From assembly GCF_000003195.3 (NCBI RefSeq), contig NC_012871.2, positions 11,271,997-11,335,996 of the forward strand: DNA of 64,000 bases, in the 5' to 3' direction. Every line of letters starts with the position of its first letter. The first letter of the stretch is position 1. Origin of the DNA: Sorghum bicolor. Lineage: Eukaryota > Streptophyta > Magnoliopsida > Poales > Poaceae. Positions 43,309-55,086 of the stretch are shown here, piece after piece. Both the position numbers and the translations under genes were made by a program. A model generated the notes under the pieces. It was not told the DNA's origin. It saw nothing but the letters and a program-made list of their open reading frames with translations, and ran no database searches.

Positions 43309-45646
43309 TACTACACCACAACACTGAGATTAGCTATTGGACTATCTGACACTAAAAACTTATAGCGTCAGACTTTTACAGACCCTGTATATCCTAACAC
43401 TAAAACTCTTTAGCGACAGATAATACTTTTAGTGACAGATAATCTATTGCTCTAAGTATTTATAGCAACAGACTTCCTGCTGCTACTCTTTAGTGACAGC
43501 CTGCCCGCTGCTACTCTTTTGTGACAGATCATTTGAAGCTACATATAGTTTTACCAATAGATGGTCCAACAATATACTTTTAAATGGTTAAAAAATAAAA
43601 ATTGATCGGTCAACAATTTTTACAAATGTCACACTAAGCTTCAAAAGTTCATTCAGCAGATAAACAACTAGAATTCAACTTCACTAAGATACACGCATTT
43701 ACACAAATTTAACCAAATGTTTACGGTAGCTCACATAGGTAAGCTCGACATCACATCTACTTTCCACTAGAGACCAAAAGAACATCCTCCAAAACCATCC
43801 ATGCCAATCTTGTTGTGGAAGCATGTGCCTTGTGCTACTAAAAGTAGTGATTGCGACTAAACAATAGAAAATCACAGTATGAATGCAAAAGAAAGTAAAG
43901 CATTAATAATTGACAAATTTAGAAAATGGAAACATAGTTTGCATATTGAGCATGGCATATACACTAAAGCCGATAATTGCACATCACAAGTATATCAGCC
44001 ACTTAATTAATTTCGCCTACTATGTGACAGGAATATTAGTTCAGTCAGATTAATAGTTTGCATATTGAGGATTATTGGTTCAGTGAGACTACATATCACA
44101 CAAGCAGATCAGCCACTTAATTAATATTATTATTTTGCATCAAACATGCAGTGTTCTCAATAAGATCAGCGACGCGCCCTTCGTCAGAATAGCGATGCCC
44201 TACAGTCCTTCAGCAAGGCAGAGGAGCTCCAGTCCTACACGAGCTTGCCTCTTCAGAATTGTTCGCTCTTGTTACCTTTTTACAATGCTCACGATCACGG
44301 AAATTACTGTGTTGTTGGTTGGGTGGCGGCAGTGATTTTGAAATTCTTCATGTAGCCATCGCGTTCTGAAAAATCTAAGAATTATTTCTTTGTGGTTTTT
44401 TCCGTGTTTGTTTCGCCCCAGCATTCCAGCGAGGCAGAAACTCCAACCTTCAGCAGAATGCGAAACTAAGAAGGAAATCCATCAGCCCAGGAGCGAGACA
44501 CAGAGCTCCCTGAAGAAAGAGGGAGCTGCTTGCTGTTCTTCACGGATCCTTTATTTTGTTCTACCCTAGCGCTCAGTGGCCTGCCTGGAAGAAAAGCTCC
44601 GATCCAACGTAAAAGTGTGCTTGATCACATCACAATGTTGTAGATAACATCATGGACTGAACTGAACCTGAAGTTGTTTCTTGCTCTGTTTTTTTTTCAT
44701 TTTAGAAAGATAGTTTCTTGGCTTCTTGCTCTGTGTTTCTCGGACTGACATGATGCGCACAGCCAGAAGTCGTATGCGGATGCGCGAGAAGGGTCCCTGT
44801 GTCGCCAGGTCGTAGCAGGGGCGGCCAGCATGCCACTGCAGCACGGCACCGCCCACCAGGAGCCCATCAGAGCGGAGCATGAGGTGGAGCTGGTCGACGG
44901 CAGCCAGTGCGACGGTGATGACGACGTAGAGCGACGGCAGGCTGCTAACGGAGAAGGTAGAGACTTAACGTCCATACACGTTTCTGTGCATATACGACTA
45001 GCCTGACAATGGGCCCATGCATACAGGACGCGTAGAAAATGGCATGGACGAGTGAGCACCCTTTTGGGATAAGGCATTTGGGGCTGCGTGAGTTTGCCGT
45101 GGGCACCATTTGGTGTGTGCATGCATTTTTACTTCCTTTTTTCTCATGTTTTTTGTTTTCTTTTGGAATTTTTCTTCTCTGAAGAAGAAAGGTAAAAACC
45201 AAAATACAAAATATACAGGCCCACATATATAGACACACATATACAATTACCTTGTCAAGATTAAGTTTCCATACATTTAAACTGATTCATATAATTCTAT
45301 TTCTATGGGTTACTTATGCTAAAAACAAAATACAAAAATATATAGGCCCACGTATATAAACTAATTCATACACCTAATTAAAACATTTAAAATAAAATAG
45401 AATCTAACGAGATTAAAGTGCATTAGGTATCAAATTTTAGGTATGGAAAAGCTGGGTTGAGGTAGGGCACGCAAGGTCAGCATGGGCCTATTTTCTTTCG
45501 CAATAGACAGATTGATGGGTATGTTTGGCTTTAGCGATAGACAATTCAACGTCAAATATCAATATCTATAGCGGCATACAATAAATGGCTAAATGAGGAA
45601 TTAGCGATAGCTGTGAGTTATCTTTAGCGACAGATCATGCTGGTAG
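43309..45646. mobile_element. Non-autonomous CACTA-like element (copy B)
   Basis: Counterpart of 3053-6933 without the TG...CA insertion. The terminal CACTACACC is mutated to TACTACACC. The right subterminal zone is shortened, with part of the GACAGATGGC region missing near 45645. Subterminal TTTAGCGACAGAT repeats are clear at 43370-43560 and 45600-45640. Confidence 0.6.
44780..45100 (-). pseudogene. GC-rich coding-like fragment of unknown origin
   Basis: Within the GACAGA-type CACTA of B, about 300 bp are markedly GC-richer than the surroundings and absent from copy A (A passes from GTCGTATGCG to TTTGCCG directly). One minus-strand frame reads D-Q-L-H-L-M-L-R-S-D-G-L-L-V-G-G and continues through H-A-G-R-P-C-Y-D-L-A-T. 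I do not recognise the protein. It looks like a captured exon deleted from A, or captured only in B. Confidence 0.4.
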
Positions 45647-46110
45647 ATGGACAAAAACTATTGGCGTTGCATCATGCTGGTAGAGTCACATGAAAACCTA
45701 AGTCTACATTTTGAGCAAATACTTGAGGGGCCCTTGTTATTTCGTGCTCTCTATCATTTGTTTATGTTGTAGCCTTATGGAAAGAGATTTTTATGTGGAC
45801 ATATAGGGTAGTGTTGATGTGGTTTTCAGAAGGGTGGTACAGTTGTTGTTTGTTCATTTAACGGCTCGCACGTTAGAGGTTCGTCACAATTGTTGGTTGC
45901 GGTGTGAATGGGAGGAGTATGTGCAAATCATTATGGATACCAAAGTGATTAGCAATTTCCCCTTTTTCTCCCAGTCTAAATTAAAATGGTTTTGCAGCAT
46001 CATTATTCGAACCTCTTTGACAATAGTGCCATCTCACAAGATTGAAGTTCCTACTGCCTCACGTGCACCTAATTGCACTCACCACCCACATGAGTTGCTC
46101 CATTTGATGC

Positions 46111-46440
46111 CACTGGTACAAAAACTATTTCTACTGTCGGTATAATTTGATTTCCACTGGTGGTGCTTTTTTACAGCCAGTGTGAAAGGTAAGTAAAAAT
46201 AGAGTAATTCCACTGGTGGTGAGCCTACCGCTAGAAACGAATTTGAATTGGCGGTTCTTGGCCGTACGCACTATTCTGGTGTCTGCATTTATATACTGCC
46301 ACTGAAAAAATTGGACTCGTCAGTGAAAACCATATCTGTGCTAGACTGCAGCTATCCATTCTGACATAGTTTTGGTAATTGGTTTCCACCTGTTCTGGAT
46401 ATCTTGGCCATAAGGGACTCAATGTATCCACTGATTCGAA
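46111..46440 (+). mobile_element. Possible CACTA left-end fragment
   Basis: CACTGGTACAAAAACTATTTC at 46111 resembles CACTA termini. It is followed by repeated CACTGGTGGT / GGCGGTTC motifs at about 46160, 46212 and 46252. No matching right end or transposase is visible. The block lies in a stretch missing from copy A (11364). Confidence 0.4.
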
Positions 46441-47894
46441 GAAATTGCAAACCTACATGGCAACAGAGATTTTTTTTGTGACTTGTTTACAAGAGAGATT
46501 TGGCAACCAGCTGGTGACTAATGTGGCCAAAAGCAAGAGTTTCATCAAACCTTGAAGACATTGCTCTTTGAAAGAAGTGAGCTTGGATCTGGAGGATATG
46601 GAAGGTTGAATAATATTGTCTAAAATATTACTAATATAATTTATTTAAAAAATGCTTGCACAGTGGTGGGGTATCCTGGCTGCTTGGAATCAATTGATTT
46701 AATTTTTTTAGTTCATTTTATTCTGGGCCCGGACCCTTTTTCCTAATAGTGGATAGAACATTTCATTACAAACACCCTGATTCTAAGAATCCTTGGTCCA
46801 CTAGCAGATGTACTGACCACACAAGTCCAACATGTGCAGTGCTTCCACTTTTCGCTTATTATACCCAAACATGTCTCCAGCAATGTCTCCGATGCAGTTC
46901 ACTGCAGTGCTGTCAGGGACCAGGGTCTTTCCCACCTCAATTTACATGACTTGTGCCAAACCTTTTTACATGCCTTGTGCCAAACCTTGCTAGCTTTGAT
47001 GTATGCTGTGGTACGTAAAAAAGCAAGTGCGCCATGCTGCTAGGTGGAGTTATGCAAGTGGAAGGGAAACTCAGGCATTGTGGATTCCTGATGCTTCTCA
47101 AAACTAAATTCCTTTATATATACTAGATAAGATGTTCTTACTGCATTTTGCTTCATCATTTCCAGCCTAACGCCTACATAACATGCATTGCCTTGCTTGT
47201 GGCAGCCCAACGATCGTAAAACTAAATTACAAGTCATTATATAGCATGCATGCCTGGCCCATAAACTAAATATTATTTGTACTATACATTTATGAAAGTA
47301 AAGAGTGAACTAATAATAATTAATCGAAAACATAAACTCGGACATCAGGGAGCACATGCTCAGCAGTCATGCTATTGCACGTCCATGTGCGATCTGAGCT
47401 GAACACACTGCTGCCCCTTTAATTTTGTCGGTGAAGTGAAATTATTATGAAGCTGTATAACTTGTACATGATTACTGATACTGCCATTTCTAATCCTAAC
47501 TTCAATAGGTTCTGCCTGAAACTTCAATAGGTGATCCCAGACAGTTGGAATGGTTTACTCTTTTGCATTTATTATTGTGGACTAAGCGAGAAGCTCCTAT
47601 ACGACAAAGTCACCTTTCTTTGTCTCAGTTATCTGATTTCCATTTTGCATTGCTATGCGAATTCCACAGCTCTAGATACTTGATAAGTGTTTTCCAGAGA
47701 TTCTGAAAACTTTGATTCAAAAGTCATGTCGTTGCCAGCTATTTATGTATACCTATAATATTTCATACTAATAATGTAGCAGTTTGGGAGCTCGTTGCTC
47801 ATGCCTTTCGTATATGTCCGATGAAACCCCGTGTTAAACTCAAAGCAGACCACATTCACTGCTAGAGAACAGACCTTTCGTCGATGTGCCAAAT

Positions 47895-48180
47895 GAGCTT
47901 TAGTCCCGGCAATTTTGGCGACCGGGACAAAAGAAATCTTTAGTCCCGGTTAGTAAAGCCAACCGGGACTAACGGTCCCTGGCCAACGGCTATGGTGTCA
48001 GGCGCTGTCGGAGAGGAACCTTTACTCCCAGTTGGTGTTACCAACCGGGAGTAAATACTTACCTTTAGCCCCGGTTTGTGACACTAATCGGGACTAAAGC
48101 TTTTGTCCCGGTCGTTGGCACAAACCGGGGCTAAAGGTAGGTATTTACTCCCGGTTGGTAACACCAACCGGGACTAAACC
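47895..48180. repeat. Left subterminal TAGTCCCGG repeat array
   Basis: About ten copies of (T)TTAGTCCCGGTT, GGGACTAAA or the variant ACTCCCGGTTGGT occur, several as paired hairpins such as TCCCGGTTGGTAACACCAAC near 48150. This is the expected place for transposase-binding sites in CACTA elements. Confidence 0.9.
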
Positions 48181-48188
48181 CTCCCCGC

Positions 48189-48196
48189 TATAAATT
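48189..48196 (+). promoter_or_regulatory. TATA box of the TNP2-like gene
   Basis: TATAAATT follows the subterminal repeats directly, with a CT-rich leader downstream. A possible short first exon ends at ACGATG|GTAAGT near 48477, and a splice acceptor (ATGCAG) sits at 48738-48743. Confidence 0.5.
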
Positions 48197-48729
48197 GAAT
48201 CTCCCTCCTCCCATCTTCCTCTCCCTGCCCGAGCTCGAGGTGCTTTGTTCTTGCTTGTTCTTCCATTGTTCTTGCTTGTTAGTGCTCTCATCTCCCACGA
48301 TTGATCCATTTCAACGCTTCTACGCCGTCGTCGATTTGTTTGAAAGGTTGCTAGCTTCATCCTCCTATGTTTCTCACCGCCATATGTAATTTCATATTGG
48401 ACATATGTCTATTTTGATTAATTCATGTTGCCATCTGAGCAATCATCGTCTTCTCATGTTTGAATTTTTTTGAACGATGGTAAGTGTGTGCCCGCTAAAA
48501 ACTAGTATACACAAATCATTACTACTATGTATACACGAATCATGTTAAGTTCTATTATAGATATTATAGGATATTTTGTACTTTAATATGTTCATGTTCT
48601 TATTTTAAAATATTAATAATATAATTTTTGTTTTAATTGTTAAATAAATTTTTTTTCACTTTAAAAATTATTGAAATTAATTTTCTTTACTGATAAAATT
48701 ATAGCTTTTAATAGAAAAATTACAATTCC

Positions 48730-51700
48730 ATGATAATGCAGATAATGACACGCCATTGGATGTACAATGCTGATCGCCGCTCCAACGAGTTCATTGAGGG
48801 CGTGAGAGAATTCCGCAGAGTGGCGGAGAAAAATAAGCGGGATGGTTTTATGTGCTGCCCATGTGCCGTTTGTAAGAATTTGAAGGAATTTTCAAACTCA
48901 AGAGAAATTCACTTGCACTTGTTCACGAATGGTTTCATGCCAAACTATATTTGTTGGACCAAACACGGAGAGTCTGGGGTTATGATGGAAGAAGGTGAAG
49001 AAGAGCAAGCGTACCCTGACGATGTTTTTGCTCAATACTGCGACTTCGCAGTAGAGGACGAAGGTGATGAAGACGGGGATGCAGGAAACAGTATCGTTGA
49101 TGATGACGATGCTCTTGGTGATGTCATTCGCGACGTACAGAGAGATTGCGAAAGTGCAAAGGAGAAGGCTAAATTTGACCAAATGCTAGAGGATCACAAG
49201 AAGCTACTCTACCTGTCGGCCGAAGAGGGACAGAAAAAGCTAGGAACGACACTGGAGTTGTTACAGTGGAAGGCAGAGAATGGTATTTCTGACAAGGCAT
49301 TTGGAAAATTACTGAAGATCCAAAAAAAGATGCTTCCGAAGCCTAATGAGTTACCCACCACTACATACGAAGCAAAAAAGATCGTCTGCCCTTTGGGATT
49401 ACAAATCGAGAAGATACATGCATGCCCTAATGACTGCATCCTGTACCGTGGCGAGCACGAGAAATTAGATGAATGCCCTGTTTGCCATGCGTCACGGTAC
49501 GAGATCTTGCGAGATGACCCTGGCGATGTTGAGGATGAAGAACGTCCGAGAAAGAGAATCCCTGCCAAGGTTATGTGGTATGCTCCAATAATTCCACGCC
49601 TAAAACGTTTGTTCAGAAATAAGGAGCATGCAAAGTTGTTGCGATGGCACAAAGAAGACCGTAAGGTGGACAACATGTTGAGACACCCTGCAGATGGTTC
49701 TCAGTGGAGAGGAATTGATAGAGAATTCCCGGAATTTGCAGAGGACGCAAGAAACCTAAGGTTCGCATTGAGTACGGATGGATTTAATCCTTTTGGGGAC
49801 CAGAGCTCTAGTCATAGCACTTGGCCCGTTACTCTATGTATCTACAACCTTCCTCCGTGGTTATGCATGAAGCGTAAGTTCATTATGATGCCGGTGCTCA
49901 TCCAAGGTCCGAAGCAACTTGGCAACGACATCGATGTTTACCTAAGGCCATTGGTTGAGGAACTCCAGCTTCTATGGAGCAAACCAGGTGTGCATATGTG
50001 GGATGAGTACAAACAGGAAGCATTCGACCTACGAGCATTGTTGTTCGTGACAATCAATGATTGGCCAGCTCTAAGCAATCTTTCAGGACAGACAAACAAG
50101 GGATATAATGCTTGCACCCATTGCTTTGGTGACCTTCAAGCTATCTATTTGAAAAAATGCCGAAAGGTCGTGTACCTTGGCCATCGTCGATTTCTTGCTA
50201 AGAACCACCAGTTGAGAAAGAAAGGCAAATATTTTAAAGGTACGGCAGAACACCGGTCCAAGCCAGGCAACCGAGATGGGGCAGAGGTATTCGAGATGGT
50301 CAAAGATTTGAAAGTAGTGTTTGGAAAGGGAGAAGGCAGCGAACCTGTTCCGAAAGACGCTTCGGGGCGTGCCCCAATGTGGAAGAAAAAGTCAATATTT
50401 TGGGAGCTACCATATTGGAAACACCTTGAGGTCCGCCACTCCATCGACGTGATGCACCTGACCAAGAATCTTTGTGTCAATCTCCTAGGGTTTATGGGTG
50501 TGTTTGGAAAGCCTAAGGATACCCTTGAGGCTCGAGAGGACTTAAAGCGCATGAAAGAACGAGACAACCTGCATCCAGAGCAGACAGATGATGGACGCCA
50601 GTATTTAAGACCTGCTAGCTACACTCTTAGCAATGAGGAGAAGGAAATCATGTTTGAGTGCCTAAGCAGCATCAAGGTCCCATCTGGGTTCTCCTCCAAC
50701 ATAAAGCGTATAATAAATGTGCCAGAGAAAAAATTTGTCAACTTAAAATCGCACGACTGCCACGTGATTATGACACAACTGCTTCCGGTTGCCTTAAGAG
50801 GAATTCTACCTCCACATGTACGTCTGGCCACCGTGAAGTTGTGTGCATTCCTCAATGCAATTTCTCATAAGGCAATCAATCCTCTTGATCTAGCTACTCT
50901 ACAGAACGATGTGGTTCAATGTCTTGTCAGCTTTGAGTTGGTGTTTCCTCCATCTTTCTTTGATATCATGACACATCTCCTAGTTCATCTGGTCAAAGAG
51001 ATTCATATTCTGGGTCCTGTCTTCCTACACAACATGTTTCCCTTAGAGAGATTTATGGGTGTACTGAAAAAATATGTTCACCAGCGGGGTCGGCCAGAAG
51101 GAAGCATCATCAAGGGATACGGGACAGAGGAGGTCATTGAGTTCTGTGTGGACTTTATTCCTGATCTTGACCCGATTGGTCTTCCTGAATCAAGGTATGA
51201 GGGGAGACTCGGTGGAAAGGGTACACTAGGAAAGAAAACATATATCAGCCAAGGTGATGATTTATTCAATAAAGCGCACTACACAGTCCTTCGAAACTCC
51301 ATTGTGGTGGAACCCTATATTGAGGAACACATGGATTTTGTACGATCCGAGAATCCTGGAAAGAATGAGACTTGGGTTACGCATCATCACATGGAAACAT
51401 TCGGTGACTGGTTGCGAAAAAAATGCTAGGGTGATAAAGATATTGGAGATGAACTTTATTTGTTGGCTAGGCAACCAGCGTGGCACGTCCTCACATACAA
51501 AGGGTACGAGATAAATGGAAATACATTTTACACCGTATCACAAGATAAAAAGAGTACCAACCAAAACAGTGGTGTCCGTGTGGATGCCACGGACACGAAT
51601 GGGGACAGGCACACATATTATGGTCGTATAGAGGAGATTTGGGAACTAGACTATGCACATAATTTTAAAGTCCCTTTATTCCGATGCCAATGGGTGAAGA

Positions 51701-52095
51701 TGAAAGGAGGGGTATCAGTCGATAAGGAGTACGGAATGACAACAGTGGACCTCAACAATATTGGATATACAAACGATCCATTCGTCCTCGGTACTAAGGT
51801 GAATCAGGTGTTCTATGTGAAAGACATGTCTACAAAACCTAAGAGAGGGAAACAAGACGAGAAAAACACCAACGAGCCAAAGCGACACATCGTTCTTACA
51901 GGGAAAAGAAACATCGTGGGAATTGAAGACAAGTCAGACGTGTCAGAGGATTATGAAAAGGATGAACGGATCCCACCCTTCTGTGTGGCCAAAGACCCAA
52001 GCATCATGCTCGCTGCAGAGGACACTCCATGGTTATGGAATGATCATAACCAAGGGCATTATGTTAAGAAAAAGTTTACCACTGTGCTAGCTTGA
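48730..52095 (+). pseudogene. TNP2-like CACTA transposase, one in-frame TAG
   Basis: A single frame of 1121 codons broken only by TAG at 51427. Residues ~6-85 are the transposase-associated domain (W-M-Y-N-A-D-R, then C-C-P-C-A-V-C). The Transposase_21/TNP2 core follows, with C-P-N-D-C-I-L-Y-R, L-S-T-D-G-F-N-P-F and H-S-I-D-V-M-H-L-T-K-N. A DUF4218-like region starts near 666 (H-D-C-H-V-I-M-T-Q-L-L-P). After the stop, DUF4216 residues (V-P-L-F-R-C-Q-W-V) appear in the same frame. The enzyme would cut element ends. The coding start may be the ATG at 48730 or a spliced upstream ATG. CAG-to-TAG change would explain the stop. Confidence 0.92.
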
Positions 52096-52129
52096 TAATG
52101 GTAGTGATTTGTACTTGAAATCTTGTGTA

Positions 52130-52860
52130 ATATAATCTATTTGAGGCCATCCAGGGCTCGGTCAAAGTGTGTGTTTGTGAAACCCACTATTTTGACTTTG
52201 GTCAAACTTGGTCAAATGACCCACCTGAGTACTTCAAATGGAAAACTTTTGAATGCCAAGTTGTTAGGTCTTGTCAAGACCTACATTTCATATATGGATC
52301 ATATTTTCATCCGGATAAATTTGATCGAGTTCGAGGCTCGTGTTTTCAAATTCGAAGACGGGCTTTGGTCAAACGACGGAGAAAATGACTTGGAATGGAA
52401 ATCTTTTGAATACCAAGTTGTTAGAGCTCATTAATATCCAAACTTTTTATATAGACCATTTTTCCATTTGAAAAAGTTTATGTAAACAATACTCACCAAA
52501 TCTTGAATCTCACACAAACTTTATGAAACTATACGTGGGAAGTGTGGATTTTGAACTACACTTTGCCAACACTTTGTCAAATGCAAAAATGGTCTATATA
52601 TGAAATGTAGACCTTGATGAGTGGAGCAATATTGGTATTCATGAGTTTTCCATTTGAGGCCATCCATGGTTCTGAAAATTAGCGTTTCGCTATGAATTCT
52701 TTCAAATTTCAAAATTGAGTGGTCTAAACTTTTTCAAATGAAAATGTGACCACTAGAGAAAATGTAGGTCTTGATGAGTGGAACAAACTTTGTATTCATG
52801 AGTTTTCCATTTGAGGCCATCCAGGGTTCCCAAATACATCTTACAACTTTTGAAAATTTA
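52130..52860. repeat. Inverted/direct repeats around TTTGAGGCCATCCAGGG
   Basis: The motif GAGTTTTCCATTTGAGGCCATCC occurs near 52640 and 52800, and TTTGAGGCCATCCAGGG near 52140. The GACCTACATTTCATATATGG stretch near 52280 is the inverted match of the 52590-52610 stretch. The region follows the transposase stop and holds no gene. It may be a transcription-end region of the element. Confidence 0.6.
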
Positions 52861-53209
52861 AATTTCAAATTTATACAATCAATGTCGCGCATTTGTATAA
52901 TTATTACTAAAGAAACAAAAGTTTAACGTCCAAATGACCCAAAAACAAAGTATCTATCTAAAGCCAATAATTTTTTAAAATTTAATTGGTCATTATATTT
53001 TTGCATTAACAAAATATTCATTATGAATAACATTTATTTTGAGTAATATGAAATATTTAAAAAGCAATTGTGTTAAGAATTTTTATACTCAAGAGTAGAG
53101 CAGAATAAAATTAATGTGTATTTTTTAATAATTTTATCAGATTTATTTAATTTATAATGCATTTAACAATGTAAAGAGGAAAAAAAAAGGAAAAACCAAA
53201 TTATGGCGC
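52861..53209. other. AT-rich intergenic stretch of the CACTA
   Basis: Very AT-rich, no gene or repeat recognised. It separates the two CACTA genes. Confidence 0.5.
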
Positions 53210-53295
53210 CTAAACTGGCGCCATAAATTGGTGAGAACCCTTTAGTCCCGGGCTCTGTCTCGGCCCGGGACTAAAGGTGCCCTGCCCTATAAAGG
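53195..53295 (+). promoter_or_regulatory. Internal promoter region of the second CACTA gene
   Basis: Two perfect-looking hairpins come first: ATGGCGCC...GGCGCCAT at 53202-53223, and TAGTCCCGGGC...GCCCGGGACTA at 53243-53276. TATAAAGG follows at 53288. The TAGTCCCGG motif is the same as in the terminal arrays, so the same DNA-binding protein could act on this promoter (inference). Confidence 0.5.
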
Positions 53296-53339
53296 GCAGA
53301 GGCCTTCTTCCTCGTGCCACTGCGCTCGCGTCCGTCTTC

Positions 53340-53700
53340 GTCCTCTGCCCTAACCGCCGCTCCGTGTCCTCCGCCGCCGCTCCGTGTCCTCCGCCGCCGC
53401 TCCGTCTCCTCCGCCGCCGTTCCGAGGACGCCCCGCCGCCGTACGCCACGCTCCCTCTCTCCTCTCTTTCTCTCCTTCTCGCGCGCGCTCGGCCGCCGTA
53501 GCCTAATGCCACGCGCGCGCCCGAGCCGCCGCCGTACGCGCGCCGGCCGCGCTCCCTCCGCGCGCCCGCACGCGAGCCCCCACGCGCGCCCCCACGCGAG
53601 CCCCCACCGGCCACGCGCGCCACCACCGGCCGGCGGCGCAGCCGCCGAGCCCCGGCCCCGGGCGACGCCCGAGCCGGCCCGTGGCGCTGGCGGCCTTGTT
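53340..53700 (+). repeat. GC-rich leader with 18-bp CTCCG repeats
   Basis: Three tandem copies of CTCCGTGTCCTCCGCCGC-like units (53360-53420) are followed by CGCGCGCCC-rich sequence. GC content contrasts strongly with the AT-rich sequence on both sides. Frames exist in several phases without a clear protein, so a 5' leader is preferred. Confidence 0.65.
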
Positions 53701-54350
53701 TAGGGCGCCATGTTCCCAAAAATTTTACAAAATTTTTTTAGACATATGCATAGAGTATTAAATATAGTTTAAAAAAAATAATTGCGCAGTTTGATCGAAA
53801 TTGACGAGACGAATCTTTTGAGCCTAGCTAGTCTATAATTGGACAATATTTGTCAAATACAAACGGAAGTAAACAAGGCCTTAGTTCCTAAAAAATTTTG
53901 TAAAATTTTTTAACTCTCCGTCACATTAAATCTTTAGACGCATGCGTGAAGTATTAAATATAGACAAAAATAAAAACTAATTACACAATTTGGTCGGAAT
54001 TGACAAGACGAATCTTTTGAGTCTAATTAGTACATGATTGGATAATATTTGTCAAATACAAATGAAAGTAGTACTATTCCTAAATTGCAAATAGACGAAA
54101 ATAAAAACTAATTGCACTGTTCACGTAAATTTTTTCTTTGTTACATGTATTTATTTTTTTTCTTATGCTTTGCTCTAATTATTATTTGTATTACATTATA
54201 TATTTTTTCTTAGCCCTTGTTTAGTTCCGAAAAGATTTTCTATTTTGGTATTGTAGCATTTTCGTTTATTTGTAGCAAATATTGTCCAATTATAAACTAA
54301 CTAAGCTCAAAAGATTTGTCTTGTAAATTACAGACAAACTATGTTATTAG
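53699..54350. mobile_element. Cluster of three hAT-like MITE copies
   Basis: The signature G-A-C-G-A-A-T-C-T-T-T-T-G-A-G-C-C-T-A (or near), followed by ATTGGA(C/T)AATATTTGTCAAAT, occurs at 53812-53860 and 54008-54060, and inverted or diverged at 54265-54310. Ends of the AGGCCTTAGTTCC / CCTTGTTTAG type lie at 53690, 53877 and 54213. Such elements are very common in sorghum-type genomes. They sit in the leader introns of the second CACTA gene. Confidence 0.7.
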
Positions 54351-54982
54351 TTTTTGTTTTTTTTTCTGTATTTAGTGCTTCATGCATGTGCCACAATATG
54401 TAAATGTGATATAATATTTGTTCCTTATTTCTTCCTTCTTCCATATCGACGTCTCTCTAGCGTCGTTACCAAAGTCCCCATCGAGTCTCCGCACCGACCG
54501 CCGTCTCTCCGCCGTCTCACCGCCTACAAACTACAGGTATGTCGAGATGGATCTATTAGTGGTACAATTATCAGTGCTATAATTAGTGGTACAATTAGTG
54601 GTTTAAATTAGTGGTACAATTATGATATATTTAATTATTAGCAGTAAACCCCAAACCCTTAGCCGTAAACTGTTGCAGAAAATCCTAAGTTGTAAACCCT
54701 AGTTTTATATATTGTTTCCTTGTCAGGTATACACAGTAGTGCTAGTAGTCATGTGTCACCAATTTCTTATAAATCTAGAATATTGCCTCTGCTCAAATTC
54801 ATATATAATTAATTATTTTCATGTATATTATAGTACCAATTTCTTATTTATTTTCACGTAATATATATACGGTGTTCTTTAATGTAGTGATGTTCTATGG
54901 TGTATTTAGTTTTTTTCACGTAATATATATTTGATGTATTTAGTGATGTTCTATAGTGTTCTGTGATGTATTTAGTGATGTT

Positions 54983-55021
54983 CTAAGCCCTAAGCCCTAA
55001 GCCCTAAACCCTAAACCCTAG
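54983..55021 (+). repeat. Interstitial telomere-like repeat
   Basis: Three CCCTAAG units and two CCCTAAA units in a row end in CCCTAG, about 70 bp upstream of the second CACTA gene's start codon. Scattered AAACCCTA motifs also occur at 54640-54710. Short telomere motifs (telo boxes) are known in plant promoters. Confidence 0.85.
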
Positions 55022-55086
55022 TTTTATATACTTTGTCAAGTATACACAGTAATGCTAGTAGTGATGTGTCACATATTTCTGTAGAA

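Noticed and set aside
47857..47950. tRNA or miRNA gene in the paired TAGTCCCGG sequences
   Set aside because: Pairing arises from the CACTA subterminal repeats present at both ends of the element. No cloverleaf or conserved tRNA boxes are visible.
53210..53719. Arg/Gly-rich and Pro-rich frames on both strands in the GC-rich leader
   Set aside because: Every frame stays open in CGCGCC-rich sequence. There is no start, splice or homology support, and the region sits between a TATA box and the first clear exon.
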